A stretch of 64,000 bases of DNA from Butyrivibrio fibrisolvens 16/4 (GCA_000209815.1 FP929036.1:1377824-1441823); one strand, 5' to 3'; shown: positions 20,061-31,144, numbered from the stretch's first letter. Made by a program: numbers and translations. The notes: generated by a model from the letters alone, not told the origin.

Positions 20061-21217
20061 ATGGCGCGAAATAAAGAGCTGGCTGCCTCCAGGAAGGAGG
20101 CACGTAAGCGTAAGAAAATAATAAAGCTATTAAATTTTGATTATACGTTGCTTTTTATTGTTGTATTTATTTTGGCATTTGGGTTGGTTATGCTTTACAG
20201 CACATCAGCCTATGCCTCTTCATTAAAATTTGGTAATTCTGTTTATTATCTAAAAAAGCAGCTTACTGCTGCCTGTCTAGGTTTTGTTGGAATGTTTTTT
20301 CTGACAAAGATTGATTACAGAAGATGGGGCGCTCTTGTGTGGCCTATCTATATGATTTCCGTTTTCTTTGTGTGTTAGTTATTTTTGTAGGTTCTAATAT
20401 TAACGGTTCTACTCGTTGGCTTAAAATCGGTGGTATGTCAGTACAGCCATCGGAGATAGCCAAGGTGGCGGTTATTCTTTTGTTGGCCCAGGTTATTGAA
20501 AAGGGACCAAAGGCTCAGAGAAGTCTTAAGGTAAACGCCATTACAATGCTTTTGATTTCACCTATCTTTTTGGTAGTTGCTTATAACAATCTTTCTACTG
20601 CTGTAATCATTGCAGGCATTGCCTTTGCAATGGTATTTATTTCATCTCCAAAGTATATGCAGTTTATGGCAGTGGGAGCGGGACTAGTTGTCCTTGTACT
20701 TATATATATCAGCCTGGAATCCTATCGTGCAGGACGTATTGCAGCCTGGCTTCATCCAGAAGAAAATGTTAGTGATAAGGGATATCAGACTCTTCAGGGA
20801 TTGTATGCCATTGGTAGTGGCGGCCTCTTCGGAAAAGGGTTAGGTGGCAGTATGCAAAAGTACATAGTGCCAGAAGCCCAGAACGATATGATTTTTTCCA
20901 TCATATGCGAAGAATTAGGAATGTTTGGTGCGGTATGTATTATTCTCTTGTACATCCTTCTTATATATCGCCTATTATTTATTGCAAATCACGCTAAGGA
21001 CATGTTTGGCTCTTACATTTGCATAGGTATTATGGCACACATCGCACTTCAGGTTATTCTTAATATTGCAGTAGTAACCAATTCAATTCCAAATACAGGT
21101 GTTTCGCTGCCGCTTATTAGCTACGGTGGTACATCTGTAGCCATACTTTTATCGGAATTTGGACTGGCTCTCAGCGTTTCAAAAAATATGGAATTCCAGG
21201 AGGATGACGATGTCTAG
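20061..21217 (+). CDS. ftsW: FtsW/RodA/SpoVE-family lipid II polymerase (one frame break)
   Basis: About 385 residues; SEDS glycosyltransferase working with the class B PBP encoded upstream. Basic cytoplasmic start (MARNKELAASRKEARKRKK), then about ten spans. Hallmarks: GLVMLYSTSAYAS, NGSTRWLKIGGMSVQPSEIAK, and the C-terminal NTGVSLPLISYGGTSVAI. The frame breaks at ~20362-20369 (runs TTTT and TTT); one extra T gives a hydrophobic join into CVLVIFVGSNINGSTRW. The C-terminus overlaps ftsQ by 8 nt. Confidence 0.92.
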
Positions 21218-21962
21218 AAGAAGAAAAAGGCGACGAAAAGCCTTTATACTGGTACTGATAGAGTTTATCCTGGCAGTTTTGATAGTGGCAGCAATTCTTG
21301 GGGTAGGTGCATATTTCCTTTGTCCAATCAAGGAGCTAAAGGTTGAAGGCACAGACTTATATACCTCAGATGAGATTAAGGATTACATTTTAGATGATGA
21401 ATATTCTGGCAATGCAATATATGTATATGTAAAAAACAAGCTCTTCCCAAAGGGTGACGCAGAGTTTATAGACTCCTTTGATGTCAGGCTCACAGGAATG
21501 AACTCAATTACTATTCACTGTAATGAAAAGAAGATTTTAGGCTATATTCTTCAAGAGGATGGCAAATATATTTATTTCAATTATAGTGGTGTGATAGTAG
21601 AAATAAGCGAAACCTTTGTAGATAGAGGATATATGAAGGTGGAAGGCGTGGAATGTGAAAAGCCTGAAATCGGATCTACCCTTTCTATAGGCGAAGAACA
21701 GATAGGATATCTTACTTCATTAATTAAGATTCTTAATAAAAATGATTTAATGCCTAACGTGGTTTCTTATGATGAAAATGGACGTATAGTTTTATCCTAT
21801 GACACATACAATATTGCACTTGGTAGCAGCGTTTATCTGGAAGAGAAAATTGACAGGGCTCTGAGGATTTTGCCTCAGCTGGATGGATTGAGCGGAACAC
21901 TACATCTTGAAAATTATTCTAGCTCTAGCACAGATATTGTATTTGAAAAGGATTCTGAGTAA
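21210..21962 (+). CDS. ftsQ: Cell division protein FtsQ/DivIB
   Basis: 250 residues from ATG 21210, chosen for AGGAGG at 21198-21203; a longer frame into ftsW has no site. A strongly basic start (SRRRKRRRK), one span (FILVLIEFILAVLIVAAILGVG), then a POTRA domain (CPIKELKVEGTDLYTSDEIKDYIL) and the FtsQ beta domain. Scaffolds FtsL/DivIC at the septum. Overlap with ftsW shows co-translation. Confidence 0.87.
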   Translation: MSRRRKRRRKAFILVLIEFILAVLIVAAILGVGAYFLCPIKELKVEGTDLYTSDEIKDYILDDEYSGNAIYVYVKNKLFPKGDAEFIDSFDVRLTGMNSITIHCNEKKILGYILQEDGKYIYFNYSGVIVEISETFVDRGYMKVEGVECEKPEIGSTLSIGEEQIGYLTSLIKILNKNDLMPNVVSYDENGRIVLSYDTYNIALGSSVYLEEKIDRALRILPQLDGLSGTLHLENYSSSSTDIVFEKDSE

Positions 21963-22094
21963 TAAAAAATTAAGAATTTTTTAATAAAAATGGTTGCTAA
22001 AAGTAGTGAAAAAATATAATATTATATATAGTATTTTGGTATTAGAGAATTTTTTCGACCTCCCTTAGAGGTTTAATAAAAGGAGGATAAAGTT

Positions 22095-23318
22095 TTGATT
22101 AACATTACGACTGACGAGACAGGTGCTCCTGTCAGAATCATTGTTGTAGGCGTGGGCGGAGCTGGCAACAATGCAGTAAAGCGTATGGTTGAAGAGGGTA
22201 TTGGGGGAGTTGAGTTTATTGGAATCAACACTGATAAGCAGGCGTTGGATTTATGTAAGGCGCCTACTCTTTTAGCTATAGGTGAAAAGACAACAGGTGG
22301 AAAGGGCGCAGGCGCTAATCCAGAGGTAGGAATGAAGTCAGCAGAGGAGAGTGCTGAGGATATTTCTGCTGCTATTAAGGGCGCTGATATGGTATTCATC
22401 ACATGTGGTATGGGTGGTGGTACTGGTACAGGTGCTGCTCCAGTTGTTGCTAGAATTGCAAAGGAACAGGGCATCCTTACTGTAGGTATCGTTACAAAGC
22501 CTTTCCAGTTTGAAGGAAAGCCACGTATGAACAATGCCCTTAATGGTATTGAAAGATTAAAGGAGAGCGTTGATACTCTTATCGTTATTCCTAATCAGAA
22601 GCTTGTTGAAATCTGCAACAAGTCTATGGGAATTGGCGAGAGCTTCCGCATGGCAGATCAGGTGCTTCACCAGTCTGTTCAGGGTATCACAGATCTCATT
22701 ACTAAGAATTCACTTATTAACCTTGACTTCGCAGATGTTCAGACTGTTATGAAGGACAAGGGCTTAGCACACGTTGGTATCGGTTCTGCTAAGGGAGATG
22801 AGAAGGCACTTGAGGCTGTTAAGGCAGCTGTTGCTTCTCCACTTCTTGAGACAAGCATCCAGGGTGCTACAGATGTTATCGTTAATATCTGTGGTGATGT
22901 TGGTCTTAACGATGCTAATGAGGCTACATCTTACGTTCAGGATATGACAGGTGCAGATGCTAATATCATCCTTGGTATCACAGTTGACGAGACTATGGAC
23001 GACGAAGTATCTGTTACAGTTATCGCTACAGGACTTGGCGAGCCAGTTTCTACACCAGTTGGTGCATTCCGCAATGCATCAGGCATGGTATACAATGCTC
23101 AGCCAAGACAGTCTAGTGCAGATTTACTTGCAGGTATGAGAGGAGCAGCAGCTCCAGCTAGCCAGGCTGGTGTTACTAATCCTACACCAGTAGTTAACAG
23201 AACTGTTACACCAACACCATCTATTCAGAAGCCTGTTACACCAGTTGCTCCTACTGAAAGTTCAGTACCAGAGCTTAACATCAAAATGCCAGACTTCATG
23301 AGCTCAATCAAAAAATAA
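22095..23318 (+). CDS. ftsZ: Cell division GTPase FtsZ
   Basis: 407 residues. Tubulin-like GTPase forming the Z ring. Motifs: [17 protein letters not shown], tubulin signature [17 protein letters not shown]7 synergy loop [11 protein letters not shown], and a C-terminal peptide [14 protein letters not shown] for FtsA/SepF/ZapA binding after a ~70-residue Pro/Thr linker. Start is TTG at 22095 with AGGAGG at 22081. A short hairpin (CCTCCCTTAGAGG) lies just before the ribosome binding site. A 132-nt gap after ftsQ gives room for its own promoter. Confidence 0.97.
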   Translation: MINITTDETGAPVRIIVVGVGGAGNNAVKRMVEEGIGGVEFIGINTDKQALDLCKAPTLLAIGEKTTGGKGAGANPEVGMKSAEESAEDISAAIKGADMVFITCGMGGGTGTGAAPVVARIAKEQGILTVGIVTKPFQFEGKPRMNNALNGIERLKESVDTLIVIPNQKLVEICNKSMGIGESFRMADQVLHQSVQGITDLITKNSLINLDFADVQTVMKDKGLAHVGIGSAKGDEKALEAVKAAVASPLLETSIQGATDVIVNICGDVGLNDANEATSYVQDMTGADANIILGITVDETMDDEVSVTVIATGLGEPVSTPVGAFRNASGMVYNAQPRQSSADLLAGMRGAAAPASQAGVTNPTPVVNRTVTPTPSIQKPVTPVAPTESSVPELNIKMPDFMSSIKK

Positions 23319-23333
23319 TTAATCAAAATATTT

Positions 23334-23363
23334 ACGGCACCGAATATTCGGTGCCGTTTTTTT
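23334..23363. terminator. Bidirectional terminator between ftsZ and the K+ channel
   Basis: Perfect 12-bp palindrome ACGGCACCGAAT/ATTCGGTGCCGT followed by seven T; convergent genes on both sides. Confidence 0.9.
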
Positions 23364-24099
23364 ATAATTCATATTTACTTTTCTTTTTTGTAATCTCGGC
23401 CATATAGGCTGCCGTAATAATACCAGTCGGTAGAGCAATTACCGCCATTCCCATCAATGCAGAAATCATAGTAATAAATCTTCCCACAGGAGTTATAGGA
23501 TAAATATCGCCGTAGCCAATAGTCGTTATAGAAATAGTAGCCCAATACAGAGCATCAAAGAAGGTCTTAAACAGGTTTGGCTCCAGCTGGAATACCAGCA
23601 TTGCCGAAACAAATATATAAACAATAATCAAAAGCAATACGGCTAAAAGCTGTGTTCTTACCTTTCGAACTACGTTTGCAATAACAATCATTGTTTTTGA
23701 ATATCTGACTAGCTTTAGAACTCTAAAAACCCTGAACAATCTAAACAGGCCGATGACTGCAAAACTTGGAAAGAAGATATACAGAATTGGAGAAATCGAA
23801 AGCAAATCAAATATTGCTAGTGGAGTGAAAATATAGGCTATATAGGCTCTATAATTCTTCACACCCATTTTATAATCAGCCGTATATATTCTGGCAATAT
23901 AATCAATGATAAACAGAATACTTACCAGAATATCAATCATTAGTGTATATATATTATTATCCTTTAATGTCAAAGGAACTAAGCCTACAATAATGGCTAT
24001 AGTCATAAGCTTGTCATAGGCTCGGCTTGAGACATCGCCAATACTGGAGACCTCTAATACTTCGTATATACGTCGCTTAAAATCATAATTATTTTCCAT
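23362..24099 (-). CDS. Voltage-gated-type potassium channel
   Basis: 245 residues, six spans plus pore loop. S4 carries regular arginines (GLFRLFRVFRVLKLVRYSK), and the selectivity filter is TTIGYGDIYP. The S6 helix GMAVIALPTGIITAAY follows, and there is no RCK domain. It belongs to the Kv/KvAP-like prokaryotic family. Its ATG overlaps the stop of the tiny membrane gene upstream (TGATG), so the two are co-translated. Confidence 0.92.
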   Translation of the reverse strand: MENNYDFKRRIYEVLEVSSIGDVSSRAYDKLMTIAIIVGLVPLTLKDNNIYTLMIDILVSILFIIDYIARIYTADYKMGVKNYRAYIAYIFTPLAIFDLLSISPILYIFFPSFAVIGLFRLFRVFRVLKLVRYSKTMIVIANVVRKVRTQLLAVLLLIIVYIFVSAMLVFQLEPNLFKTFFDALYWATISITTIGYGDIYPITPVGRFITMISALMGMAVIALPTGIITAAYMAEITKKKSKYEL

Positions 24100-24256
24100 C
24101 AGAATGTCCCTTTAATAAACGCAATCAATCCTAGAGCAATCAAAACAATGGCAATAATATCGCACAAAAAACAAATATTCTTGCCTGTTTGGTATGCTCA
24201 TCCTCCAAAATTCCCGAATCACTTATCAATTCGTCTTTACGATTACTATTAGCCAT
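24099..24256 (-). CDS. Small single-span membrane protein coupled to the K+ channel (one frame break)
   Basis: ATG at 24256 with GGAGGGG 9 nt upstream. It reads MANSNRKDELISDSGILEDE..., then, after adding one T (minus strand) to the run at 24166-24171, a hydrophobic segment (CDIIAIVLIALGLIAFI) and KGTF-stop, about 52 residues. Without the correction it stops within the span. The repaired stop overlaps the channel start codon. Candidate channel accessory subunit by position only; no family recognised. Confidence 0.5.
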
Positions 24257-24326
24257 ACACTTCCCCTCCAAGCTCATACTATCACGCCACTGTGAAAATA
24301 TTTTGTAACTATTCTGAAATTAGTGG

Positions 24327-24355
24327 TTGACAGAGGGGAATTGTAATGCTATAGT
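24327..24355 (+). promoter_or_regulatory. Promoter of the trp operon
   Basis: TTGACA (24327-24332), 17-nt spacer, TATAGT (24350-24355), near consensus, directly upstream of the T-box leader. Confidence 0.8.
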
Positions 24356-24379
24356 TACTTTAACACAATAAAGTATTAA

Positions 24380-24662
24380 ACCGATGAGGGAGAGGAGTAC
24401 CTCTTTATGATTCCTAGGAGAGAGCTGCGATGGTGGGATGCAGTAGGATAGTAATTAGGGAATGGACTCCTGAGGGCGTGAGGAAATAATGAGTTTCGGC
24501 TCGTTAGAGTATTGCACGACGTAGGACATACGTTAGTTGTCTGGGATATGATGGTATCCTGTAAGGGCATAGGCATTGCTTATGAATTCAAGGTGGCACC
24601 GCGGAAAAGATTTTTCGTCCTTGATAGAACTTGAGGTTCTATCAAGGACTTTTTGTTTTTAT
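24380..24662 (+). promoter_or_regulatory. T-box leader, tryptophan-specific
   Basis: Classic T-box: stem I region with AGAGG and GGATG-type elements, specifier TGG (24463-24465) in the loop GGGAATGGACTCC, and the T-box sequence TGGCACCGCG at 24594-24603. The terminator GTCCTTGATAGAAC/GTTCTATCAAGGAC plus T run ends at ~24661. Uncharged tRNA-Trp pairs with the specifier and TGG of the T-box, stabilises the antiterminator and lets trpD onward be transcribed. This is direct Trp control, with no TRAP or TrpR seen. Confidence 0.92.
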
Positions 24663-24728
24663 AGAAACCTCGCAGACACAAATTGTTAAGTCCCCAAAGG
24701 GGATGGCTAGAAACAGGAGGATAAGAAA

Positions 24729-25802
24729 ATGATTAAAGAAGCTATCGTAAAAATTGTTAACAAGGGTGACCTTACATACGACGAGGCATACCAGGTAATG
24801 AATGAGATTATGAGTGGTGACACATCTCAGACTCAGAACGCTGCTTTCCTTGCAGCCCTTTCTACTAAGAGTACAAAGGCTGAGACTATTGAGGAAATCG
24901 CAGGTTGTGCGACAGCTATGAGAGAGCATGCCATCAAGGTTGAGACTGGTATGGATGTTTTTGAAATCGTAGGTACAGGTGGAGACAATGCACATAGCTT
25001 TAATATTTCTACAACATCTGCACTTGTATGTGCGGCTGCAGGAATGAAGGTTGCAAAACACGGCAATAGAGCAGCATCTTCACTTTGTGGAACAGCTGAT
25101 TGCCTGGAGGCACTTGGAGTTAATATTCAGCAAGATCCTCAGAAATGTGTAGAGCTTTTGGAAAAGGTAGGAATGTGTTTCTTCTTTGCCCAGAAGTATC
25201 ACACTTCAATGAAGTATGTAGGATCTATTAGAAAAGAGTTGGGATTTAGAACTGTATTTAATATTTTGGGGCCTCTTACAAATCCGGCAACCCCTTCAAT
25301 GCAGCTTCTTGGTGTGTATGATGATTATCTTGTAGAGCCACTTGCTCAGGTTCTTACAAGCCTTGGGGTAAAACGCGGAATGGTTGTATATGGAATGGAT
25401 AAGCTGGATGAGATTTCACTTAGCTCGGAGACAAAGATTTGTGAAATCAATAATGGGGAGTATTTAACCTACACTATTACACCTGAGGATTTTGGTTTTG
25501 AAAGATGTACTAAGGATGATCTTAAGGGTGGTACACCAGAAGAGAATGCAAGAATTACAAGAGAGATTTTAAATGGAGCTAAGGGTCATAAGAGAAATGC
25601 AGTACTTTTAAATGCTGGTGCTTCTCTCTACATTGGTGGCAAGGCAGAGAGCTTCTCAGATGGTATCAAGCTTGCCGCAAATATTATCGATTCTGGAAAG
25701 GCTCTTGAGACATTAGAAAAGTTTATTATGGTCAGCAACGAGATTAAGGCAGGGGAGACAGATGAACATACTACAGCAGCTGGCGCTTTATGCAACGCAT
25801 AG
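24729..25802 (+). CDS. trpD: Anthranilate phosphoribosyltransferase
   Basis: Second tryptophan step: anthranilate + PRPP gives phosphoribosyl anthranilate. Motifs: [41 protein letters not shown] and [13 protein letters not shown]. As read it is 357 residues and overlaps trpC by 41 nt. One extra A near 25740 would instead end it at a TAA at ~25748 as VSKRD, leaving trpC's GGGGAGACAG free as a ribosome binding site, closer to the ~340-residue norm. First gene after the T-box; AGGAGG upstream. Confidence 0.95.
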   Translation: MIKEAIVKIVNKGDLTYDEAYQVMNEIMSGDTSQTQNAAFLAALSTKSTKAETIEEIAGCATAMREHAIKVETGMDVFEIVGTGGDNAHSFNISTTSALVCAAAGMKVAKHGNRAASSLCGTADCLEALGVNIQQDPQKCVELLEKVGMCFFFAQKYHTSMKYVGSIRKELGFRTVFNILGPLTNPATPSMQLLGVYDDYLVEPLAQVLTSLGVKRGMVVYGMDKLDEISLSSETKICEINNGEYLTYTITPEDFGFERCTKDDLKGGTPEENARITREILNGAKGHKRNAVLLNAGASLYIGGKAESFSDGIKLAANIIDSGKALETLEKFIMVSNEIKAGETDEHTTAAGALCNA

Positions 25803-26541
25803 AGTAGAGGAAGCCAAAAAGATTAAATCACTGGAAGAGATAAAGGATGAGGCCCTTAGCCTTCCAAAAGGTGATTTTGAATTTGAGAAGGCACTTCAAA
25901 AGCCGGGAATCAGCTTCATTTGTGAATGCAAAAAGGCTTCTCCTTCTAAAGGAATTATCGCAGAAGAATTTGATTATCTTACTATTGCAAAAGAGTACGA
26001 AAAAGCAGGAGCTGATTGTATTTCGGCGCTTACGGAACCAAAGTGGTTTTTAGGAAGCGATGAGTATCTTAGAGAAATCGTAAATACGGTAAAGATTCCT
26101 TGCATCAGAAAGGACTTTACAGTAGATGAATATATGATTTACGAGGCAAAGGTTCTTGGAGCAAAGGCGGTGCTTTTGATATGTGCAATCCTTACTGAGG
26201 AGCAAATAAGGGAGTATATAAGAATTTGTGATGAGCTGGGAATTAGCGCTTTGGTGGAAGCACATGATGAGCAGGAAATTGCAGTAGCCATAAGAGCAGG
26301 AGCCAGGCTGATAGGAGTGAACAATAGAAATCTTAAGGACTTTTCAGTTGATACAAATAATAGCAGACGCCTAAGAGAAATGATTCCTAAAGGAGTGCTT
26401 TTTGTATCGGAAAGTGGAATAAAGGATTCAGGTGATATAAAACTTCTAAAAGAGGCAAATGTAGATGCAGTGCTTATTGGTGAGACACTAATGAAGGCAA
26501 CTGATAAGACTAAGAAACTTAGAGAGTTAAGAGGAAATTAA
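25762..26541 (+). CDS. trpC: Indole-3-glycerol-phosphate synthase
   Basis: 259 residues, TIM barrel. Family motifs: [80 protein letters not shown]. Converts CdRP to indole-3-glycerol phosphate. trpF starts 1 nt after its stop. Not fused to trpF as in enterobacteria. Confidence 0.96.
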   Translation: MNILQQLALYATHRVEEAKKIKSLEEIKDEALSLPKGDFEFEKALQKPGISFICECKKASPSKGIIAEEFDYLTIAKEYEKAGADCISALTEPKWFLGSDEYLREIVNTVKIPCIRKDFTVDEYMIYEAKVLGAKAVLLICAILTEEQIREYIRICDELGISALVEAHDEQEIAVAIRAGARLIGVNNRNLKDFSVDTNNSRRLREMIPKGVLFVSESGIKDSGDIKLLKEANVDAVLIGETLMKATDKTKKLRELRGN

Positions 26542-26542
26542 A

Positions 26543-27144
26543 ATGACAGCTATAAAACTATGCGGACTTACAAGAGAGGAAGATATAAAAAAGGCTAACG
26601 AAGTAAAGCCTGAATACGTAGGGTTTGTTTTCTATGAAAAAAGCAGAAGAAACATCACTAAGGATAAGGCAAAAAGCTAAAAGCTATGCTTAATCCTGAG
26701 ATTAAGACAGTAGGTGTATTCGTAGATGCGAATCCGGTAGAGATAGAAAATCTTTATGATGAGAGGATTATTGATGTGGCTCAGCTTCACGGAAATGAAA
26801 GCGAGGATTATATCAAAGAGCTTCAGGATAAATCAATTCCTGTAATCAAAAGATTTAAAGGTGATGAACCAGGGGAGCTTATCAAGGCAGAAAAATCCAG
26901 CGCAGATATGATTCTTTTCGATGTTGGACAGGGAACTGGCGAAACCTTTAATTGGAAACTCTTAACTTATATTGATAGACCTTTTATTTTAGCAGGGGGA
27001 TTGAATCAGGAGAATGTGGCACAGGCCATTCAGGAAACAAACCCATACGGTGTAGATGTTAGTTCAGGTATTGAAACTGATAAGTTAAAAGACGGACATA
27101 AGATGCGCGAATTCGTAAATGCGGTAAGAGAGGATAAGAAAGTG
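26543..27144 (+). CDS. trpF: Phosphoribosylanthranilate isomerase (frame break; no stop before trpB)
   Basis: About 200 residues. Starts [15 protein letters not shown] at ATG 26543 with GAGG upstream; continues in another frame from ~26676 ([63 protein letters not shown]). Adding one A to the run 26671-26675 joins them. The repaired frame has no stop before trpB, so the isomerase and TrpB appear fused; whether this is real is discussed in the findings. End coordinate is set at the probable trpB start. Confidence 0.88.
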
Positions 27145-28332
27145 GTGAAAACTACAGGACGTTTTGGAATCCACGGTGGACAGTATATTCCAGAGACTCT
27201 TATGAATGCTGTTAATGAGTTGGAAGAAGCCTACAACTACTACAAAGATGATCCAGAATTTAATAAAGAGTTAAAGGAACTACTTGATAATTATGCAGGC
27301 CGTCCTAGTCTTCTGTACTACGCAAAGAAGATGACAGAGGATTTGGGTGGGGCAAAGATTTATCTCAAGAGAGAGGATTTAAATCATACTGGTTCTCACA
27401 AGATTAATAATGTTTTAGGTCAGGCTCTTCTTGCAAAAAAGATGGGAAAGACCAGACTTATTGCCGAGACTGGGGCAGGTCAGCACGGTGTTGCAACAGC
27501 TACAGCAGCAGCTCTTTTAAATATGGAGTGCGTTATTTTTATGGGAAAGGAAGACACTGAGCGTCAGGCACTTAATGTATATAGAATGAAATTACTTGGT
27601 GCAGATGTTGTACCTGTAACCAGTGGGACAGCTACATTAAAGGATGCGGTTTCAGAGTGTATGAGAGAGTGGACAACAAGAATCGATGATACACACTATT
27701 GCCTCGGCTCTGTAATGGGACCACATCCATTCCCTACAATTGTTAGAGATTTCCAGGCTGTTATTTCAAGAGAATCAAGAGCACAGATTCTTGAGGCAGA
27801 AGGTAGATTACCAGATGCAGTGGTTGCCTGTGTAGGCGGTGGAAGTAATGCAATGGGTTCCTTCTATCATTATATTGGAGATGAGAATGTTAGACTAATT
27901 GGCTGTGAAGCAGCAGGACGAGGAATCGACACATTTGAGACAGCTGCTACAGTAAATACTGGTAAGGTTGGAATTTTCCATGGTATGAAATCTTATTTCT
28001 GCCAGGATGAATATGGACAGATTGCTCCTGTATATTCTATTTCCGCAGGACTGGATTATCCAGGCGTTGGTCCAGAGCATGCTTACCTTCACGATATTGG
28101 AAGAGCAGAGTATGTTCCGGTTACAGATGATGAAGCTGTAGAGGCATTTGAGTATATAGCAAAGACTGAAGGTATTATTGCAGCAATTGAAAGCAGTCAC
28201 GCTATCGCATATGCGAAGAAGCTTGCTCCTACAATGGATAAGGATCAGATTATTATGGTTACTGTTTCAGGACGTGGAGATAAGGACTGTGCTGCAATTG
28301 CACGTTACAGAGGAGAGAACATCTATGAGTAA
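27145..28332 (+). CDS. trpB: Tryptophan synthase beta chain
   Basis: About 395 residues from a GTG at 27145 with GAGAGGAT 10 nt upstream; begins [19 protein letters not shown] as stand-alone clostridial TrpB does. PLP lysine in [20 protein letters not shown] phosphate loop [29 protein letters not shown]. Condenses indole with serine. The same frame is open upstream through trpF. trpA overlaps its last 8 nt. Confidence 0.94.
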   Translation: MKTTGRFGIHGGQYIPETLMNAVNELEEAYNYYKDDPEFNKELKELLDNYAGRPSLLYYAKKMTEDLGGAKIYLKREDLNHTGSHKINNVLGQALLAKKMGKTRLIAETGAGQHGVATATAAALLNMECVIFMGKEDTERQALNVYRMKLLGADVVPVTSGTATLKDAVSECMREWTTRIDDTHYCLGSVMGPHPFPTIVRDFQAVISRESRAQILEAEGRLPDAVVACVGGGSNAMGSFYHYIGDENVRLIGCEAAGRGIDTFETAATVNTGKVGIFHGMKSYFCQDEYGQIAPVYSISAGLDYPGVGPEHAYLHDIGRAEYVPVTDDEAVEAFEYIAKTEGIIAAIESSHAIAYAKKLAPTMDKDQIIMVTVSGRGDKDCAAIARYRGENIYE

Positions 28333-29098
28333 GATAGCAGAAGCATTTAATAACAAAAAGCCTTTATTCCTTTTATTACATGTGGTGACCCAGATCTGGA
28401 TACCACAAAGGAAATCATAAAGGAGCTTGAAAAAACGGAGCAGATTTAATAGAGCTTGGAATTCCATTTTCTGATCCAACAGCAGAGGGACCAGTAATTA
28501 TGGAGGCAAATATCAGGGCTCTTAAAAATAAAATTACAACAGATCATGTATTTGATATGGTTGCTGAAATCAATAAAGAAGTCAGTATACCACTTGTATT
28601 TATGACCTATGCCAATGTGGTTTACTCATACGGTATCGACAGATTCTTTGAACGATGTAAGGAAACAGGAATCTGCGGGATTATTCTTCCAGATGTACCT
28701 TTTGAAGAGAAGGCTGAGTTTGAGGATGCAGCCTCAGAATATTCTGTGGAATTTGTTTCAATGGTAGCTCCAACATCAGAAGACAGAATCGATATGATTT
28801 CATCAGATGCAAAGGGATTTATCTATATAGTTTCAAGCCTTGGTGTTACAGGAACAAGAAAAGAGCTTAATGGAAATATAAAGTCTTTGGTAGAGAGGGT
28901 TAGAAAAACACTGATGTACCTTGCGCTGTTGGATTTGGTATTTCTACACCTGAGCAGGCTGCTGAGATGGCAAACATTTCCGATGGAGCAATTGTAGGTT
29001 CAGCTATTGTAAGAGTTATTGCAGAGTATGGAAAAGATGCTCCTAAGCAGGTAGGAAAATTCGTAAAAGAGATGAAAGAGGCATACTATGTTTCCTAG
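28325..29098 (+). CDS. trpA: Tryptophan synthase alpha chain (three frame breaks)
   Basis: About 259 residues once repaired: [45 protein letters not shown] (catalytic Glu), [24 protein letters not shown] (catalytic Asp), [31 protein letters not shown]. One A is missing from each of the runs 28355-28359, 28430-28435 and 28904-28908. All catalytic residues are intact, so decay is unlikely. Cleaves indole-3-glycerol phosphate; the indole tunnels to TrpB. Its end overlaps trpE by 11 nt. Confidence 0.9.
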
Positions 29099-30581
29099 TT
29101 TAGATGAAGTTGTAAAAATCGCAGCCACAAAGGAATACAAACGTGTTCCAGTGGCCATAGAAATTCTTTCAGATAGCCTTACTACAATTGAGGTTGTCAG
29201 GATTTTAGAGAAGGCAAGCCATCAGTGTTATCTATTGGAAAGTGCCAGCCAGACAGAGACCTGGGGCAGGTATTCATTCTTAGGATTTAATCCTAAAATC
29301 GAAATTACCTGTCAGGATGGTGTTGTAAAAATAAAGGAAAACCATGGGGCGGATAAGATTCTTGTGGAGGAGCGAAAGGTGGCTCATCCTGGATTAATCC
29401 TTCGTCAAATGATAGCAGATTATAAATCACCTACAATAGATAGTCTTCCAACCTTTACAGGTGGGCTTGTAGGATATTTTTCCTACGATTACATTAAATA
29501 TGCAGAGCCAAAATTGTCTCTTGAAAATCACGGTGAGGATGATTTCAAGGATATGGATTTGATGCTTTTTGATGATGTAATAGCCTTTGACAATTATAAG
29601 CAAAAGATTTTTCTTATTACAGGAATAATGCTAGAGACGGATTCTTTGGAGCAGGCATACGAAAAAGCCAGTGCCAGACTAGAAGAATTAAAGAATCTTT
29701 TGGTCAGCGGACAAAAGGCAGAGTTTAAGCCACTAAGATTAAAATCAGAAATCACTCCAAAGTTTACAAAGGAAGAATATGGTCAGATGGTGGAAAAGGC
29801 AAAGAATTACATAAAGGAAGGGGACATTTTCCAGGTGGTTCTTTCAAATCCTATGACTGCAAAAGCAGAAGGAAGTCTTTTTGATACCTATAGATATCTT
29901 CGTGCCACTAATCCATCGCCATATATGTTTTATTTTTCAAGTGATGATATTGAAATTGCAGGTGCATCACCAGAGACTCTGGTAAAGGTAGAGCAGAAGA
30001 AGGTTAGCACTTTCCCTCTGGCAGGAACCAGACCAAGAGGTGCAAATAAGGATGCTGATAATGCTTTGGAAAAGGAGCTTTTATCTGATGAGAAGGAGCT
30101 GGCAGAACACAATATGCTAGTTGATTTAGGTAGAAATGACATTGGAAAAATCAGCAAGCTAGGCTCTGTAAATGTGGAAAAGTATATGGGAATAGAGCGT
30201 TATTCTCACGTAATGCATATTGGTTCTACAGTGGTGGGGCAGCTTGCAGATAATAAGGATGTTATAGATGCAGTGGATGCCATATTACCTGCAGGAACAC
30301 TTTCTGGTGCACCAAAGTTTAGAGCCTGCCAGATTATAGAAGAACTGGAACAGAGCAAGCGAGGCATCTATGGAGGTGCCTTAGGCTACATAGATTTCAC
30401 AGGAAATCTGGATGTATGTATAGCCATCAGATTGGTTTATAAGAAAAATGACAGTATCTGTATACGATCAGGGGCAGGAATTGTTTATGATTCTGTTCCA
30501 CTTACAGAGGCTACAGAGTGTATAAACAAGGCAAAAGCCGTTGTAAATGCGGTTAAACAGGCAGAGGGAGGATTGGCATGA
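29088..30581 (+). CDS. trpE: Anthranilate synthase component I
   Basis: 497 residues. Chorismate to anthranilate using ammonia from TrpG. The feedback Trp-binding motif LLES is in [20 protein letters not shown]; catalytic region: [69 protein letters not shown]. Lies near the end of the operon, after trpA, rather than first. Its stop overlaps trpG (ATGA). Confidence 0.97.
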   Translation: MFPSLDEVVKIAATKEYKRVPVAIEILSDSLTTIEVVRILEKASHQCYLLESASQTETWGRYSFLGFNPKIEITCQDGVVKIKENHGADKILVEERKVAHPGLILRQMIADYKSPTIDSLPTFTGGLVGYFSYDYIKYAEPKLSLENHGEDDFKDMDLMLFDDVIAFDNYKQKIFLITGIMLETDSLEQAYEKASARLEELKNLLVSGQKAEFKPLRLKSEITPKFTKEEYGQMVEKAKNYIKEGDIFQVVLSNPMTAKAEGSLFDTYRYLRATNPSPYMFYFSSDDIEIAGASPETLVKVEQKKVSTFPLAGTRPRGANKDADNALEKELLSDEKELAEHNMLVDLGRNDIGKISKLGSVNVEKYMGIERYSHVMHIGSTVVGQLADNKDVIDAVDAILPAGTLSGAPKFRACQIIEELEQSKRGIYGGALGYIDFTGNLDVCIAIRLVYKKNDSICIRSGAGIVYDSVPLTEATECINKAKAVVNAVKQAEGGLA

Positions 30582-31144
30582 TTTTACTTATAGATAATTA
30601 CGATAGTTTTTCATACAACCTCTATCAGCTAGTGGGTGAGTTGGATTCAGACATACTTGTAATTCGTAATGACGAATTACGGTTATGCGATATAGAAAAG
30701 CTGAATCCAGACAAGATAATTATTTCTCCAGGGCCAGGAAGACCTATTGATGCTGGAATATGCGAGGATGTTATTGCTCACTTTGCAGGAAAGGTGCCAA
30801 TCCTTGGAGTGTGCCTTGGTCATCAGGCCATTTGCGAAACCTTTGGTGCAAACATTACATATGCAAAGGAGCTTATGCATGGCAAACAGTCTGTGGTAAC
30901 AGTAGATAAGGAATGCAAGCTTTTTAAGGGACTTTCAGATGAGATAAAGGTGGCCAGATATCATTCTTTGGCTGCTGATTCAAGTGAGCTTCCTTCTAAT
31001 CTAAAGGTGGTTGCTAAAGCTGATGATGGAGAGGTAATGGCAGTAAAGCACAAAGACTATGAAGTATATGGCCTTCAGTTTCATCCAGAATCTATTCTTA
31101 CTCCAGATGGAAAAGAGATGATTAGGAACTTTCTTGTGGTATAA
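30578..31144 (+). CDS. trpG: Anthranilate synthase component II (glutamine amidotransferase)
   Basis: 188 residues, class I glutaminase. Oxyanion motif SPGPGRPIDAG, nucleophile Cys in GVCLGHQAICETFG, His-Glu pair in QFHPESILTPDG. Supplies ammonia to TrpE. Could also serve PabB, as in some Firmicutes, but the ATGA overlap with trpE points to tryptophan. Last gene of the operon. Confidence 0.95.
   Translation: MILLIDNYDSFSYNLYQLVGELDSDILVIRNDELRLCDIEKLNPDKIIISPGPGRPIDAGICEDVIAHFAGKVPILGVCLGHQAICETFGANITYAKELMHGKQSVVTVDKECKLFKGLSDEIKVARYHSLAADSSELPSNLKVVAKADDGEVMAVKHKDYEVYGLQFHPESILTPDGKEMIRNFLVV

Noticed and set aside
22055-22090. Riboswitch before ftsZ
   Set aside because: Only a short CCTCCC/GAGG hairpin is present; too small and without any known aptamer sequence.
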